A stretch of 64,000 bases of DNA, from assembly GCF_902506435.1 (NCBI RefSeq), contig NZ_LR733215.1, positions 3,826,161 through 3,890,160 of the forward strand. Direction: 5' to 3'. Numbering within the stretch: position 1 is the first letter of the stretch; each line of letters starts with the position of its first letter. Of the stretch, positions 31,458 through 39,792 are shown in pieces. Origin of the DNA: Nocardioides sp. AX2bis (lineage in GTDB: Bacteria; Actinomycetota; Actinomycetes; Propionibacteriales; Nocardioidaceae). The notes under the pieces are model-generated. The model searched no databases. It was not told the DNA's origin and worked only from the letters and a program-made list of their open reading frames with translations. Made by a program: the position numbers and the translations under genes.

Positions 31458-32516
31458 GTGAACGAGGACCAGGACCAGGGCGGTGACGAGGCCCTCCCGA
31501 CGGGCGCGTCCCTGCAGGACGCGGTGCAGCGGCTCGAGGCGCGACTGCTCGACGGGCTCCCGCGGCTGACCCGGCAGGAGGTCGCCGACGCGGCCGGCGT
31601 ACCGCTGGTGGTGGCCGAGGAGATGTGGCGGCTGCTCGGCTTCGCCCGGGTGGGCGACGACGACGTCGCGTTCACCGACGCCGACGTCGAGGCGCTGCGC
31701 CTGACCCACGACCTGATGCGCCTGGGCGTGCTCGACGACGACTCGCAGTCCGCGCTGGTGCGGACCTGGGGGCGCAGCTTCGCGCGGCTGGCCGAGTGGC
31801 AGACCTCGCTGATGGCCCGGGTCGCCCTCGAGGACGCCCGCGACCCCGCCGAGCAGCTGGCCCGGTTCGCCGAGGACGTGCTGCCGCGCATCGACCAGCT
31901 GCAGTCGTACGTGTGGCGCCGCCACCTCACCAGCGCCGCCGGCCGGTTGCTGACCTCCTCGGGCGGGGCCCGGGACGCCGCCGACGCCGTGCAGACGCAG
32001 ACCGTCTGCTTCGTCGACATCGTCGGCTACACCGCGCGCAGCCGTTCGCTGGACGAGTCCGAGCTGGTGGCGTGGCTGGAGTACTTCGAGGACCAGTGCG
32101 CGGGGATGTCGCTCGACGTCGGCGCCCGGATCATCAAGAACATCGGCGACGAGGTGCTGCTGGTCGCCGACGCCCCCGGCCCGATGGTCGCGCTGGCGCT
32201 GGCGATGACCGCGCGCGGGGAGGACGAGGACGACCGCTTCCCGCGGGTACGCGCCGGCGTCGCGACCGGCGAGGTGGTCAGCCGCCTCGGCGACGTCTTC
32301 GGCTCGACGGTCAACGTGGCCGCCCGCCTCACCTCGGTCTCGCGGCCCGGCCGCGTGCTGGTCGACGCCGGGACGCACGACGCGCTGGCGCCCGCCGAGC
32401 AGCCCGCGGGCGCCGACGACGCGCCGCCGTACCGGTTCAAGCGGGTGCGGCGCATCTCGGTGAAGGGGTTCACCCGGCTGGCGGCCTGGACCGTACGGCC
32501 GCGCTCCGGGGGCTGA
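31458..32516 (+). CDS. Class III adenylate/guanylate cyclase with N-terminal regulatory domain
   Basis: 352 residues from GTG 31458. Residues 1-170 are a helical regulatory region with an HTH-like start (LTRQEVADAAGVPLVVAEEM) similar to the pH-sensing domain of Rv1264-type cyclases. The catalytic domain (about 180-345) has both metal Asps, D187 in VCFVDIVGYT and D231 in IKNIGDEVLLV. Lys227 for purine choice and the transition-state pair in STVNVAARL are present. It should make cAMP from ATP as a soluble homodimer. It is coupled to the cNMP-binding protein just upstream. Two consecutive perfect palindromes follow the gene. Confidence 0.9.
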   Translation: MNEDQDQGGDEALPTGASLQDAVQRLEARLLDGLPRLTRQEVADAAGVPLVVAEEMWRLLGFARVGDDDVAFTDADVEALRLTHDLMRLGVLDDDSQSALVRTWGRSFARLAEWQTSLMARVALEDARDPAEQLARFAEDVLPRIDQLQSYVWRRHLTSAAGRLLTSSGGARDAADAVQTQTVCFVDIVGYTARSRSLDESELVAWLEYFEDQCAGMSLDVGARIIKNIGDEVLLVADAPGPMVALALAMTARGEDEDDRFPRVRAGVATGEVVSRLGDVFGSTVNVAARLTSVSRPGRVLVDAGTHDALAPAEQPAGADDAPPYRFKRVRRISVKGFTRLAAWTVRPRSGG

Positions 32517-32551
32517 GCGCCGACCGAGGCGGGACTTGACGGGCAGGTTTC

Positions 32552-32585
32552 GAACTTGTCGGCCTTTGCAAAGGCCGACAAGTTC
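32552..32585. terminator. Perfect 34-bp palindrome
   Basis: Each 17-bp half begins GAACTTGTCGGCC and meets at TTTGCAAA with no unpaired loop. It lies between the convergent cyclase and DUF5926 genes and can act as a terminator for either. Confidence 0.8.
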
Positions 32586-32586
32586 A

Positions 32587-32612
32587 GAAGTCCCCGGCCG
32601 GCCGGGGACTTC
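32587..32612. terminator. Perfect 26-bp palindrome
   Basis: Each half is GAAGTCCCCGGCC. It starts one base after the previous palindrome, giving two back-to-back hairpins, and ends 14 bp before the DUF5926 stop codon. Confidence 0.8.
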
Positions 32613-32625
32613 CGACGGCTCCGAC

Positions 32626-33570
32626 CTAGCGGATCGTGACCTGCCGGTTCGCCAGGCCCGACCGCGCGGCGCGCTGCTCCGAGGTCAGCGGGGTCGTCTC
32701 CGCCAGGGCGGCGTCGAGCGCGGTCTTGAAGTCGGCGGCGGGGTCCTCGAGCGCCTCCGCACCGGTGCCGACGGGCAGGTCCCAGACCGGGGTGAGCAGC
32801 CCGTGGGCGCGGAACATGCCGACCAGGCGGCCCTCCGGGATCAGGGTGTCGGTGCCCGCGGCGTGCAGGCGGGCGAGGGCGTCGAGCAGCTCGCCCTCGG
32901 GCTCGGGCATCACCCAGCGCAGGTGCTCCTTGGAGCCCATCCGGGTCCAGTAGGCCGAGGCGACCGACGTCAGGCGGGCCGTCGGGGCGGCCTGGTCGTC
33001 GGCCTGCTCGAGCAGGTCGGCGACCTCCGGGGACTGGTCGGACTCCTCGACCCAGTAGCCGTAGCCCTCGTGCACGGTGATGTCGAGCGGGGCGTCGACC
33101 ACGAGGTCCTGCAGCCGGGGACCGGGGCCGGGGGCGTCGGTGAGGCCGACGGCGCCGGGCTCGGCCTCGAGCGCGGCCAGCAGCACGGCGGCGAGGTCCC
33201 GGGAGGGGTCGCCGAAGGCGTGCTGGACCTGGAGCCCGAGCAGCACCTCGCCGGAGTCGCGGACGACCGCCGGCACGGCGCCGGGGGCCAGGGTGCAGAG
33301 CGTGACGGTGCGGCCGTGGGCGTCGACGTCGTCGCGCAGCGTCAGCGGGGCGGTCGCGGCGGGGACGAGCTCGCGCAGGGCGACCACGTCGCCCTCGGAG
33401 GCCAGGCCCTCGAAGGGGCGCGCGACGTACACGTCACCGCCGCCGGCGGCACCGTGGCACGCCTTGTAGCGCTTGCCCGACCCGCAGGGGCAGGGCTGAC
33501 GGGGACCGACCTCGCCGGGCTCGGTGGGGGTGGTCTCGGCGCGCTGCCGGTTGCGGTTCTTCTTGGCCAT
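32626..33570 (-). CDS. DUF5926 family protein with SEC-C zinc motif
   Basis: 314 residues. A basic N-terminus (AKKNRNRQRAETTPTEPGEV) is followed by the SEC-C motif PCPCGSGKRYKACHG near residues 26-40, a zinc-binding element shared with SecA. The long body, with VARPFEGLASEGDVVALREL and HEGYGYWVEESDQSPEVADL, is the actinobacteria-specific DUF5926. Function is unknown; the motif suggests interaction with ribosomes or the Sec machinery. A leaderless start is likely (TAGGTT, six bases, ATG 33570). Confidence 0.87.
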   Translation of the reverse strand: MAKKNRNRQRAETTPTEPGEVGPRQPCPCGSGKRYKACHGAAGGGDVYVARPFEGLASEGDVVALRELVPAATAPLTLRDDVDAHGRTVTLCTLAPGAVPAVVRDSGEVLLGLQVQHAFGDPSRDLAAVLLAALEAEPGAVGLTDAPGPGPRLQDLVVDAPLDITVHEGYGYWVEESDQSPEVADLLEQADDQAAPTARLTSVASAYWTRMGSKEHLRWVMPEPEGELLDALARLHAAGTDTLIPEGRLVGMFRAHGLLTPVWDLPVGTGAEALEDPAADFKTALDAALAETTPLTSEQRAARSGLANRQVTIR

Positions 33571-33589
33571 GGCCGCAACCTATCCGGCC

Positions 33590-34399
33590 TCAGGCGCCGG
33601 AGGCGGATCGCCCGCCGGGGCGCCCGTCGAGCAGGCCGATCAGGTACGCCGGGCGGTCGGTGATCACGGTCGTCACACCGAGGTCCTGGCAGAGCCGCAG
33701 CTCCTCGGCGGTGTTGACCACCCACACGTGGACCTCGTGCCCGCTGCGGGCGAGCCGCTTGCCGTACTTGCGGTGCTCGGTGAGGTCGTCCATCCCCGGC
33801 CCGACCAGCCAGTCGCGCCCGATCGCGCGCTTGAGCATCGGCCAGGCCGCCGGGCGGTCGATCAGCTGGACGAGCTGGACCCCCGGGGCGAGCCGCTCGA
33901 CGCGCTGCAGGGCGGTGAAGGAGAAGCTCATCACCCGGGCCGGGGACCCGGGCCGGGCCCAGCCGAACTCCCCCAGCATCTCGACCAGCCGCTTCTCGAC
34001 CAGGCCGCCGTAGCGGGTCGGGTGCTTGGTCTCGATCGCGATCTCGACGCGGCGGTCGAGGTCGGCCACGTGCTCCAGCAGCTTGCGGAGGGTCAGCACG
34101 CCGCTGGTCTCGGGATCGGGCTCGGCCGCCTCGTCGTCGAGGTCGGCCCACGGGTTCTTCCAGCTGGCGAAGTCGAGCTCGGCGATCTCCGCCAGCTCCA
34201 TGGTCGAGACGGCGCCGGGTGACTGGGCGGTGCGGCGCAGGTCGCGGTCGTGGACGCAGATCAGGTGCCCGTCGGCGGTCAGCCGTACGTCGCACTCCAA
34301 CCCGTCCGCGCCGGCGTCCAGCGCGGCGAGGTAGGCACGGAGCGTGTGCTCGGCGTTGTCGTGGCTGGCGCCGCGGTGAGCGACGACCTTCGGCCTCAT
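33590..34399 (-). CDS. Glycerophosphodiester phosphodiesterase
   Basis: 269 residues. The catalytic block VVAHRGASHDNAEHTLRAYL and the metal ligands in DGLECDVRLTADGHLICVHD are the GDPD signature (HRG, E-x-D, H-D). Further Glu and Lys ligands lie in VEIAIETKHPTRYG. It hydrolyses glycerophosphodiesters to glycerol-3-phosphate and an alcohol with Ca2+ or Mg2+. No signal peptide is present, so it is cytosolic, unlike the exported GlpQ type. It follows the DUF5926 gene upstream on the same strand with a 19-bp gap and may share its transcript. Confidence 0.92.
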   Translation of the reverse strand: MRPKVVAHRGASHDNAEHTLRAYLAALDAGADGLECDVRLTADGHLICVHDRDLRRTAQSPGAVSTMELAEIAELDFASWKNPWADLDDEAAEPDPETSGVLTLRKLLEHVADLDRRVEIAIETKHPTRYGGLVEKRLVEMLGEFGWARPGSPARVMSFSFTALQRVERLAPGVQLVQLIDRPAAWPMLKRAIGRDWLVGPGMDDLTEHRKYGKRLARSGHEVHVWVVNTAEELRLCQDLGVTTVITDRPAYLIGLLDGRPGGRSASGA

Positions 34400-34443
34400 G
34401 GCTCCATGGTGGCAGGGTCAGGGGCGGTCGGGTGGGAGGGCGG

Positions 34444-35646
34444 TCACCGGGCGCGCAGGTACTTGCCGAAGTGCGGCACGGTGAACGCCACGCTCCCCCG
34501 CTCGGCGGAGTAGACGAGGCCCTTCTTGATCAGCCCGTCGCGGGCCGGGGAGAGCGACTGGGGCTTGCGGGCGAGGTGCTCGGCGATGCCGGCGGTGGCC
34601 ACCGCGAGGTCGCCGGCCTCGACGCCGAGGTCGGCCATCGCGGTCATGTAGTCGCGCTCGGCGGGGGTCGCACGGTCGTACCGGGCGCCGAAGAAGCCGA
34701 TCGCGAGCTCCTGCTCGGCCTCGGGGGCGGCGGCGCGGACGTCGTCGACGCCGATCGGGGAGCCGACGGCGGCGTCCCAGGTGACCTTGCCGTAGGCCTG
34801 CACGAAGTAGGGGTAGCCGTCGGTCAGGGCGTAGAGCTCGTCGAGGGCGTCGTCGTCGAAGGTGACCCCCTCGGTGGCCGCCGGCAGCCGCCAGGCGCGG
34901 TCGGCCATCGCGCGCGGGAGCCGGTCGACCGAGACGTAGCGGAACAGGCGCTCGGCGTACGACTTCGACGCCGCGAGCGCGACCGGCAGGTGCGGCAGGC
35001 CCGCGCCGACCACGATCAGCGGGGCGCCCTGCTGGCTGATCTCGTGGCAGGCGCCGCAGAGCGCGGCGAGCTCCTCGATCGAGATGTCCTGCATCTCGTC
35101 GATGAAGAGCCCGACGCCGACGCCGAGGTCGCCGGCCAGGGTGGCGACGTCGGTGAACAGCTCGACGAGGTCCAGCTCGAGGTCGCCGGAGTCGGCGCGG
35201 CCGCGGGTGGCCGGGACGTCGGTCGGCGGGGTCCAGCGGACACCGGCCGAGCGGGCCGTACGCCGCTCCTCGACCGTGGCGCGCAGGGCGAACGACTTCA
35301 GGGTGCCGGCGACCTCGTCGACCCGGTCGGGGTCGCGGTGGCGGTGGGCGACCTCGCGGACGGCGGCGTGGACGGCCTGCGCGACCGGGATCCGGATGCT
35401 CTGGTCGGGGCGCGCCTCGATCTTGCCGGTCCCCCACGCCCGCCGCACGGCCTCGCCGCGCAGCGCGTTGAGCAGCACGGTCTTGCCGACCCCGCGCAGC
35501 CCGGAGAGCACCATCGACCGCTCAGGTCGCCCGGCGCCGACGCGCTCCAGGGTGACCTCGAACTGCCCCAGCTCGCGGTCGCGACCGGCCAGCTCGGGCG
35601 GGCGCTGCCCCGCGCCGGGGGCGTACGGGTTGCGGATCGGGTCCAT
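34444..35646 (-). CDS. ATP-binding protein, Orc/STAND-like AAA ATPase
   Basis: 400 residues. The Walker A is VLSGLRGVGKTVLLNALRGE near residue 46 and the Walker B LGVGLFIDEMQDISIEELAA. The pattern NPYAPGAGQRPPELAGRDRE at the start and a C-terminal winged helix (ARDGLIKKGLVYSAERGSVA) match ORC1/Cdc6-like or STAND ATPases common in actinobacteria. TDGYPYFVQAYG is the usual sensor-2 neighbourhood. Its role is unknown: possibly signalling or DNA-associated. TACGGT lies six bases upstream of the ATG, so it is probably leaderless. Confidence 0.85.
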   Translation of the reverse strand: MDPIRNPYAPGAGQRPPELAGRDRELGQFEVTLERVGAGRPERSMVLSGLRGVGKTVLLNALRGEAVRRAWGTGKIEARPDQSIRIPVAQAVHAAVREVAHRHRDPDRVDEVAGTLKSFALRATVEERRTARSAGVRWTPPTDVPATRGRADSGDLELDLVELFTDVATLAGDLGVGVGLFIDEMQDISIEELAALCGACHEISQQGAPLIVVGAGLPHLPVALAASKSYAERLFRYVSVDRLPRAMADRAWRLPAATEGVTFDDDALDELYALTDGYPYFVQAYGKVTWDAAVGSPIGVDDVRAAAPEAEQELAIGFFGARYDRATPAERDYMTAMADLGVEAGDLAVATAGIAEHLARKPQSLSPARDGLIKKGLVYSAERGSVAFTVPHFGKYLRAR

Positions 35647-35679
35647 GTCAGGACCGTATCCGTGTGTCTAGCGCCAGCC

Positions 35680-35973
35680 CTAGATGGCGGCGGGCCGGGC
35701 GTGGCGCGCGTGGAGGCCGGTGACCGGGACGGCGCGGGCGGCGGCCGGGTGGTTGTCGGCGTACGCCTGGTCCAGCCCCGACTGCAGCACCTCCATCAGC
35801 TGCGCGGCCTCCGGGAGACCGAGCCGGAAGGAGCCGGTGCAGACGTTGTCGCGCCACAGCGAGAGCACGATGAGGTCCTTCTCGGAGTGCCAGGAGACCC
35901 GCATCGCGCGCTCGGCCCCGCGCGCGTCGAGGAAGATCGCGCCCGTCGCCGGGAGGGGGTGCGGGAGTGGCAC
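35680..35973 (-). CDS. Conserved hypothetical protein, 97 aa
   Basis: Starts at GTG 35973. The core AIFLDARGAERAMRVSWHSE, KDLIVLSLWRDNVCTGSFRL and LGLPEAAQLMEVLQSGLDQA is compact and beta-rich. It has no signal peptide. I have the impression of a small actinobacterial family but cannot name it. The Trp-Arg-x-Asn-Val-Cys-x-Gly-Ser-Phe strand is the most conserved-looking part. It reads divergently from the DNA glycosylase gene, 114 bp apart. Confidence 0.65.
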   Translation of the reverse strand: MPLPHPLPATGAIFLDARGAERAMRVSWHSEKDLIVLSLWRDNVCTGSFRLGLPEAAQLMEVLQSGLDQAYADNHPAAARAVPVTGLHARHARPAAI

Positions 35974-36087
35974 CCCTCCATCCTGCCCGCGCGACGGGCC
36001 GGAGGGAAGGGAAAGTCGACAAAGTGGACTGTGGTCCGGGGTGACGGACCCCTCGCCGGTGGTCGCGGGCGTCCCTAGGATGACGCC

Positions 36088-36954
36088 ATGCCGGAGCTCC
36101 CCGAGGTCGAGGCGCTGGCCCTCGACCTGCGCCAGCGGCTCGACGGCCGGGCGATCACCAAGATCCACCTGGCCGCGTTCAGCGCGCTGAAGACCTACGA
36201 CCCGCCGCTCACCGCGCTCGAGGGCACCCTGGTCGACGACGTGACGCGGCACGGCAAGTTCCTCGACATCGAGGCCTCGGGCACGCACCTCGTGCTGCAC
36301 CTGGCCCGGGCCGGGTGGGTGCGCTGGCGCGACGAGGTCCCCGACAAGCCGCCGAGCGCGAGCAACAAGTCGCCGCTGGCGCTGCGGGTCGTGCTCGACC
36401 CCGAGGCCGGGCTCGACGTGACCGAGGCCGGCACCCGCAAGTCGCTCGCGGCCTACGTCGTGCGCGACCCGCTCGACGTGCCCGGCATCGCCAGCCTGGG
36501 CCCCGACCCGCTCACCGACGACTTCACCCTCGACGCCTTCAAGGTCATCCTCGAGCGCGAGGGCCGCAAGCAGGTCAAGGGCGTGCTGCGCCACCAGGGC
36601 ACCATCGCCGGCATCGGCAACGCCTACTCCGACGAGCTCCTCCACGCCGCGCGGATGTCGCCGTACAAGCCCGCGAGCAGCCTCGACGAGGAGGAGGTCC
36701 AGACCCTGTACGCCGCGATCCGCGGCGTGCTCGGCGACGCGGTCGAGCGCAACCGGGGTCTCGCGGCGAGCGAGCTCAAGGGCGAGAAGAAGACGCACAT
36801 GGCCGTCCACGGGCGGGCGGGCGAGGCCTGCCCGGTCTGCGGCGACACCGTGCGGGAGGTGTCCTTCGCCGACTCGAGCCTGCAGTACTGCCCGACCTGC
36901 CAGACCGGGGGGAAGCCGTTGGCGGACCGGCGGACGAGCAAGTTCCTGAAGTAG
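36088..36954 (+). CDS. Fpg/Nei family DNA glycosylase
   Basis: 288 residues. The N-terminal MPELPEVEALALDLRQRL holds the catalytic Pro and Glu; the initiator Met is removed to expose Pro. The H2TH region is GVLRHQGTIAGIGNAYSDEL, and the C-terminal zinc finger is CPVCG...YCPTCQTGGKPLADRRTSKFLK. It removes oxidised bases and nicks DNA by beta,delta-elimination. HGKFLDIEASGTHLVLHLAR places it near the actinobacterial Fpg/Nei paralogues, so the preferred lesion is uncertain. TAGGAT lies six bases before the ATG. Confidence 0.93.
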   Translation: MPELPEVEALALDLRQRLDGRAITKIHLAAFSALKTYDPPLTALEGTLVDDVTRHGKFLDIEASGTHLVLHLARAGWVRWRDEVPDKPPSASNKSPLALRVVLDPEAGLDVTEAGTRKSLAAYVVRDPLDVPGIASLGPDPLTDDFTLDAFKVILEREGRKQVKGVLRHQGTIAGIGNAYSDELLHAARMSPYKPASSLDEEEVQTLYAAIRGVLGDAVERNRGLAASELKGEKKTHMAVHGRAGEACPVCGDTVREVSFADSSLQYCPTCQTGGKPLADRRTSKFLK

Positions 36955-37001
36955 CCGTCGGGCCTGCGTCACGGGGGTGCTCCGGTCCGAGGGTCGACAG
37001 T

Positions 37002-37040
37002 GCAGCGGATCGGGACGCGTATCGCGTACCGATCCGCTGC
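37002..37040 (+). terminator. Terminator hairpin after the DNA glycosylase
   Basis: A 12-bp outer stem (GCAGCGGATCGG), one G-A mismatch, a 5-bp inner stem (ACGCG) and a TAT loop give a near-perfect 39-nt palindrome, 47 bp after the stop. Confidence 0.8.
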
Positions 37041-37087
37041 GATCGGCCTCACCCCTCGGCGGCTTGGGCCTCGGGGAGGATTGCAGC

Positions 37088-37759
37088 GTGCCTGGAACTC
37101 CTCAGCTGATCACCGTCGACCGCCCCCGCGACCCCGACGGGGTCGTCCTGCTCCTCCACGGTGGCGGGTCGCGCCGCGACTCCGCCGCGGTCAGCCCCAC
37201 CCAGCTGTCGGTGCTGCGGATGATCCCGGTCGCGCAGCGGGTGCGCCGCGCCGGGCGGGGACGGCTGGCGGTCTACCGGCTGCTGAACTCGGTGCGCGGC
37301 TGGGACACGAGCCGTACCCCGGTCCAGGACGTCGAGTGGGCGCTCGACCAGGTCCGCGCCGACCTCCCCGACGCTCCCGTGGCGCTGGTCGGCCACTCGC
37401 TCGGGGGCCGGGCGGCGCTCCTGGCCGGCGACCGGCCGGCCGTACGCACGGTGGTCGCGCTGAACCCGTACGTCTTCCCCGACGACGCCCCCGACCTGCG
37501 CGGGCGCCACGTCCTCTTCGTGCACGGCGACGAGGACCGGATCGCGAGCCCGGCCAAGGCCGAGGCCGTGGCCCGGCGGCTGATGCGCACCACCGACGTC
37601 GGGTTCGTCACCGTCACCGGCGGCAAGCACGCGATGCTGAAGCACGGGGCGACCTTCGAGAAGGCGGCCGCCGACTTCGTGGCCGCCACCCTGCTCGGCG
37701 ACGACAGCGCCGGCCCGGCCGCGCGGGTGCTCGCCGGCGAGCAGTGGGTGACGTCGTGA
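37088..37759 (+). CDS. Alpha/beta-fold hydrolase
   Basis: 223 residues from GTG 37088 (GGGGAGGA upstream). The oxyanion region is GVVLLLHGGGSRRDS. The nucleophile Ser lies in ALVGHSLGGRAALLAG, the acid Asp in LFVHGDEDRIASP and the His in TGGKHAMLKHG. It has no signal peptide, so it is a small cytosolic esterase or thioesterase-like enzyme; the substrate is unknown. The next gene, a histidine phosphatase, has its own leaderless promoter 37 bp downstream. Confidence 0.88.
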   Translation: MPGTPQLITVDRPRDPDGVVLLLHGGGSRRDSAAVSPTQLSVLRMIPVAQRVRRAGRGRLAVYRLLNSVRGWDTSRTPVQDVEWALDQVRADLPDAPVALVGHSLGGRAALLAGDRPAVRTVVALNPYVFPDDAPDLRGRHVLFVHGDEDRIASPAKAEAVARRLMRTTDVGFVTVTGGKHAMLKHGATFEKAAADFVAATLLGDDSAGPAARVLAGEQWVTS

Positions 37760-37796
37760 CGCCCCCCGTCCACCCGACGCCGCTACCCTCCGCGCC

Positions 37797-38462
37797 ATGC
37801 GGCTGATCCTCGTCCGGCACGGCCAGACCTCCTCCAACGTCGCCGGCGCGCTCGACACCGCCGAGCCGGGAGCCGACCTCACCGACCTCGGCCGGCGCCA
37901 GGCCGCGGCCGTGCCTGCCGCGCTGGCCGACGAGGACGTGGTGGCGGTGTACGCCTCCCCGCTCGTCCGCACCCAGCAGACCGCGGCCCCGCTCGCCGAG
38001 GCGCGCGGGCTGCCGGTCGTCGTACGACGCGGGCTCGAGGAGGTCTCCGCCGGCGACCTCGAGATGCGTACCGACGAGGAGGCCGTGCTGGCGTACGTCG
38101 ACCTGCTCCGCTCCTGGATGCACACGGACCGCGACCGGAGCCTCCCCGGCGGGGAGGACGGCACCTCCTTCCTGGCCCGCTTCGACGCCGTCGTCGCGGA
38201 CCTCGCCGAGGCCCACGGACCCGACGACACCGTCGTCGTGGTCAGCCACGGGGCGGCGATCCGGGTCTGGACGGCCGTCGCCACGGCGATGTCGCCCGAG
38301 CACGCCGCCGAGCTGCACGTCTCGAACACCGCGGCCGCCGTCCTCGAGGGATCACCGCAGGCCGGGTGGGAGCTGGTCTCGTGGACCGCCGACCCCCTCG
38401 GCGGTGCCGAGCTCCTCGACCTGACCGCGCACGACGTCACGGGCGACGACGTCGACGACTGA
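37797..38462 (+). CDS. Histidine phosphatase family protein
   Basis: 221 residues. The phospho-acceptor motif is LILVRHGQTSSNVAG at the N-terminus, the second Arg is in ASPLVRTQQTAAPLAE and the second His in VVVVSHGAAIRVW. This is the phosphoglycerate-mutase-like branch of histidine phosphatases; members act on sugar phosphates or other small phosphoesters. TACCCT lies seven bases upstream of the ATG. Intergenic repeats lie immediately downstream. Confidence 0.92.
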   Translation: MRLILVRHGQTSSNVAGALDTAEPGADLTDLGRRQAAAVPAALADEDVVAVYASPLVRTQQTAAPLAEARGLPVVVRRGLEEVSAGDLEMRTDEEAVLAYVDLLRSWMHTDRDRSLPGGEDGTSFLARFDAVVADLAEAHGPDDTVVVVSHGAAIRVWTAVATAMSPEHAAELHVSNTAAAVLEGSPQAGWELVSWTADPLGGAELLDLTAHDVTGDDVDD

Positions 38463-38494
38463 GCCGTCCGACTCATCACTGTCCCGGCGGGCAC

Positions 38495-38524
38495 GGTCTC
38501 GTCACGCTCGCTCCTCGACCACCG
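38495..38524. repeat. Dispersed repeat copy B
   Basis: Starts GGTCTCGTCACGCTCGCT and ends CCTCGACCACCG. It is the short form of the repeat at 10686-10724 and is intergenic in both places. Confidence 0.6.
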
Positions 38525-38556
38525 GCGCCGTGTCCGGAATCGTCACCTCGAGGCGC

Positions 38557-38618
38557 CGCGAGCGTCATCTCGGCTGTCCGCGAGCGTCACCTCGGCTGTC
38601 CGCGAGCGTCATCTCGGC
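38557..38618. repeat. 22-bp tandem repeat, 2.8 copies
   Basis: The unit CGCGAGCGTCATCTCGGCTG plus TC is repeated at 38557, 38579 and 38601, with T/C alternating in CAT/CAC. A partial, diverged unit (CGTCACCTCG) precedes it at 38541. It fills the gap between the phosphatase and rhodanese genes. Confidence 0.9.
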
Positions 38619-38664
38619 GGTGCCCGGCCAGCCTGCCGCGCGCCCGCCGTGGCAGGCTCGGGGC

Positions 38665-39000
38665 ATGAGCGAGGTCCCCACCGTCACCCTGGACGCCGTC
38701 CCGAACCCCCTGCCCGAGCGGTTGCCCGTGATCGACGTGCGCGAGCAGCACGAGTGGGACGCGGGGCACATCGAGGGGGCGCGTCACCTGCCGATGAGCC
38801 AGCTCATGGAGCGTCTCGACGAGGTGCCCGAGGGCCAGGTGCTGGTGACCTGCAAGGTCGGGGGCCGCTCGGCGCAGGTCGTGGCCTACCTCGTCCAGCA
38901 GGGCCACGACGTGGTCAACCTCGACGGCGGGATGCTCGAGTGGGAGGCCGCCGGGCGCCCGATGGTCAGCGAGGACGGGCAGCCCCCGCGCGTGGTCTGA
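38665..39000 (+). CDS. Rhodanese-like domain protein
   Basis: 111 residues from ATG 38665; the longer frame would translate the tandem repeats. A single rhodanese domain: LPVIDVREQHEWDAGHIEGA, RHLPMSQLMERLDEVPEGQV and the active-site loop LVTCKVGGRSAQVVAYL, whose Cys accepts sulfane sulfur. These small proteins move sulfur between carriers in the cytosol. No sulfur-metabolism neighbours are seen. Confidence 0.92.
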   Translation: MSEVPTVTLDAVPNPLPERLPVIDVREQHEWDAGHIEGARHLPMSQLMERLDEVPEGQVLVTCKVGGRSAQVVAYLVQQGHDVVNLDGGMLEWEAAGRPMVSEDGQPPRVV

Positions 39001-39033
39001 GCCTGCCCGACCCGGTCTGCTCGACCCGACCGC

Positions 39034-39717
39034 TCAGCGCAGGTCGAGGCCCGGCGGGAGCGGCGTGGCGAACAGCTCCGGCAGCGCGGCGAGGTAGTCG
39101 GCGCGGTCGATCTCGGTGATGCCGAGGGACTCCAGGTGCGGCGTCGCCCACTGCACGTCGACCAGTCGCGGACCGTCGGCCGACCCCTCGCGCAGCAGGT
39201 CGACCAGCCCGACCAGGGCCACCTTCGAGGCGTCGCGGGCGCGGTGGAACATCGACTCCCCGGCGAACAGCCCGCCGATGGCGAGCCCGTACAGCCCGCC
39301 GACGAGCTCGTCGTCCTGCCACGCCTCGACGGAGTGCGCCCAGCCGAGCGCGTGCAGGCGCTGGTAGGCCGCGGCGACGTCCTCGCTGATCCAGCCGTGC
39401 GGGCGTCGGGGGTCCGCGCAGGCCTCGACGACCTCGGCGAAGACCGTGTCGACCCGGATCTCGGTGTCGCGGCAGGAGCGACGCAGCGACCGCGGGACCC
39501 GCAGGTCCTCGAGCCGGAGGACGCCGCGGCGGACGGGGCTGAACCAGTACATCGGGTCGCCGGGTTCGCCGGCCGGCATCGGGAAGATCCCGTGCCGGTA
39601 GGCCTCCAGCAGCGTGCCCGGCTCGAGGTCGGCCCCGATCGCGACCAGGTCGTCGGTCTCGTCGTGCGCCGAGGGGTCCCCGAAGATCCATCCGGTGGTG
39701 GGGGGCTCGACGGGCAC
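39034..39717 (-). CDS. aat: Leucyl/phenylalanyl-tRNA-protein transferase
   Basis: 227 residues from GTG 39717 (TACGGT six bases upstream). It adds Leu or Phe to N-terminal Arg or Lys, marking proteins for ClpS-ClpAP-type degradation by the N-end rule. The signature runs DDLVAIGADLEPGTLLEAYR, HGIFPMPAGEPGDPMYWFSP, VRRGVLRLEDLRVPRSLRRS, LVGGLYGLAIGGLFAGESMF and LVDVQWATPHLESLG. The length is typical. It is divergent from the EcsC gene, whose -10 box is 63 bp away. Confidence 0.95.
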   Translation of the reverse strand: MPVEPPTTGWIFGDPSAHDETDDLVAIGADLEPGTLLEAYRHGIFPMPAGEPGDPMYWFSPVRRGVLRLEDLRVPRSLRRSCRDTEIRVDTVFAEVVEACADPRRPHGWISEDVAAAYQRLHALGWAHSVEAWQDDELVGGLYGLAIGGLFAGESMFHRARDASKVALVGLVDLLREGSADGPRLVDVQWATPHLESLGITEIDRADYLAALPELFATPLPPGLDLR

Positions 39718-39792
39718 GGGGCGACCGTAGCGGCTCCCCGGACCCCCCACGGCTGCCGACCGGGTGGTCGGGTCCTCCCTAGGATCGGGGAC

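Noticed and set aside
38557..38618. Possible CRISPR array in the 22-bp repeats
   Set aside because: Units are directly adjacent with no spacers and no cas genes are present.
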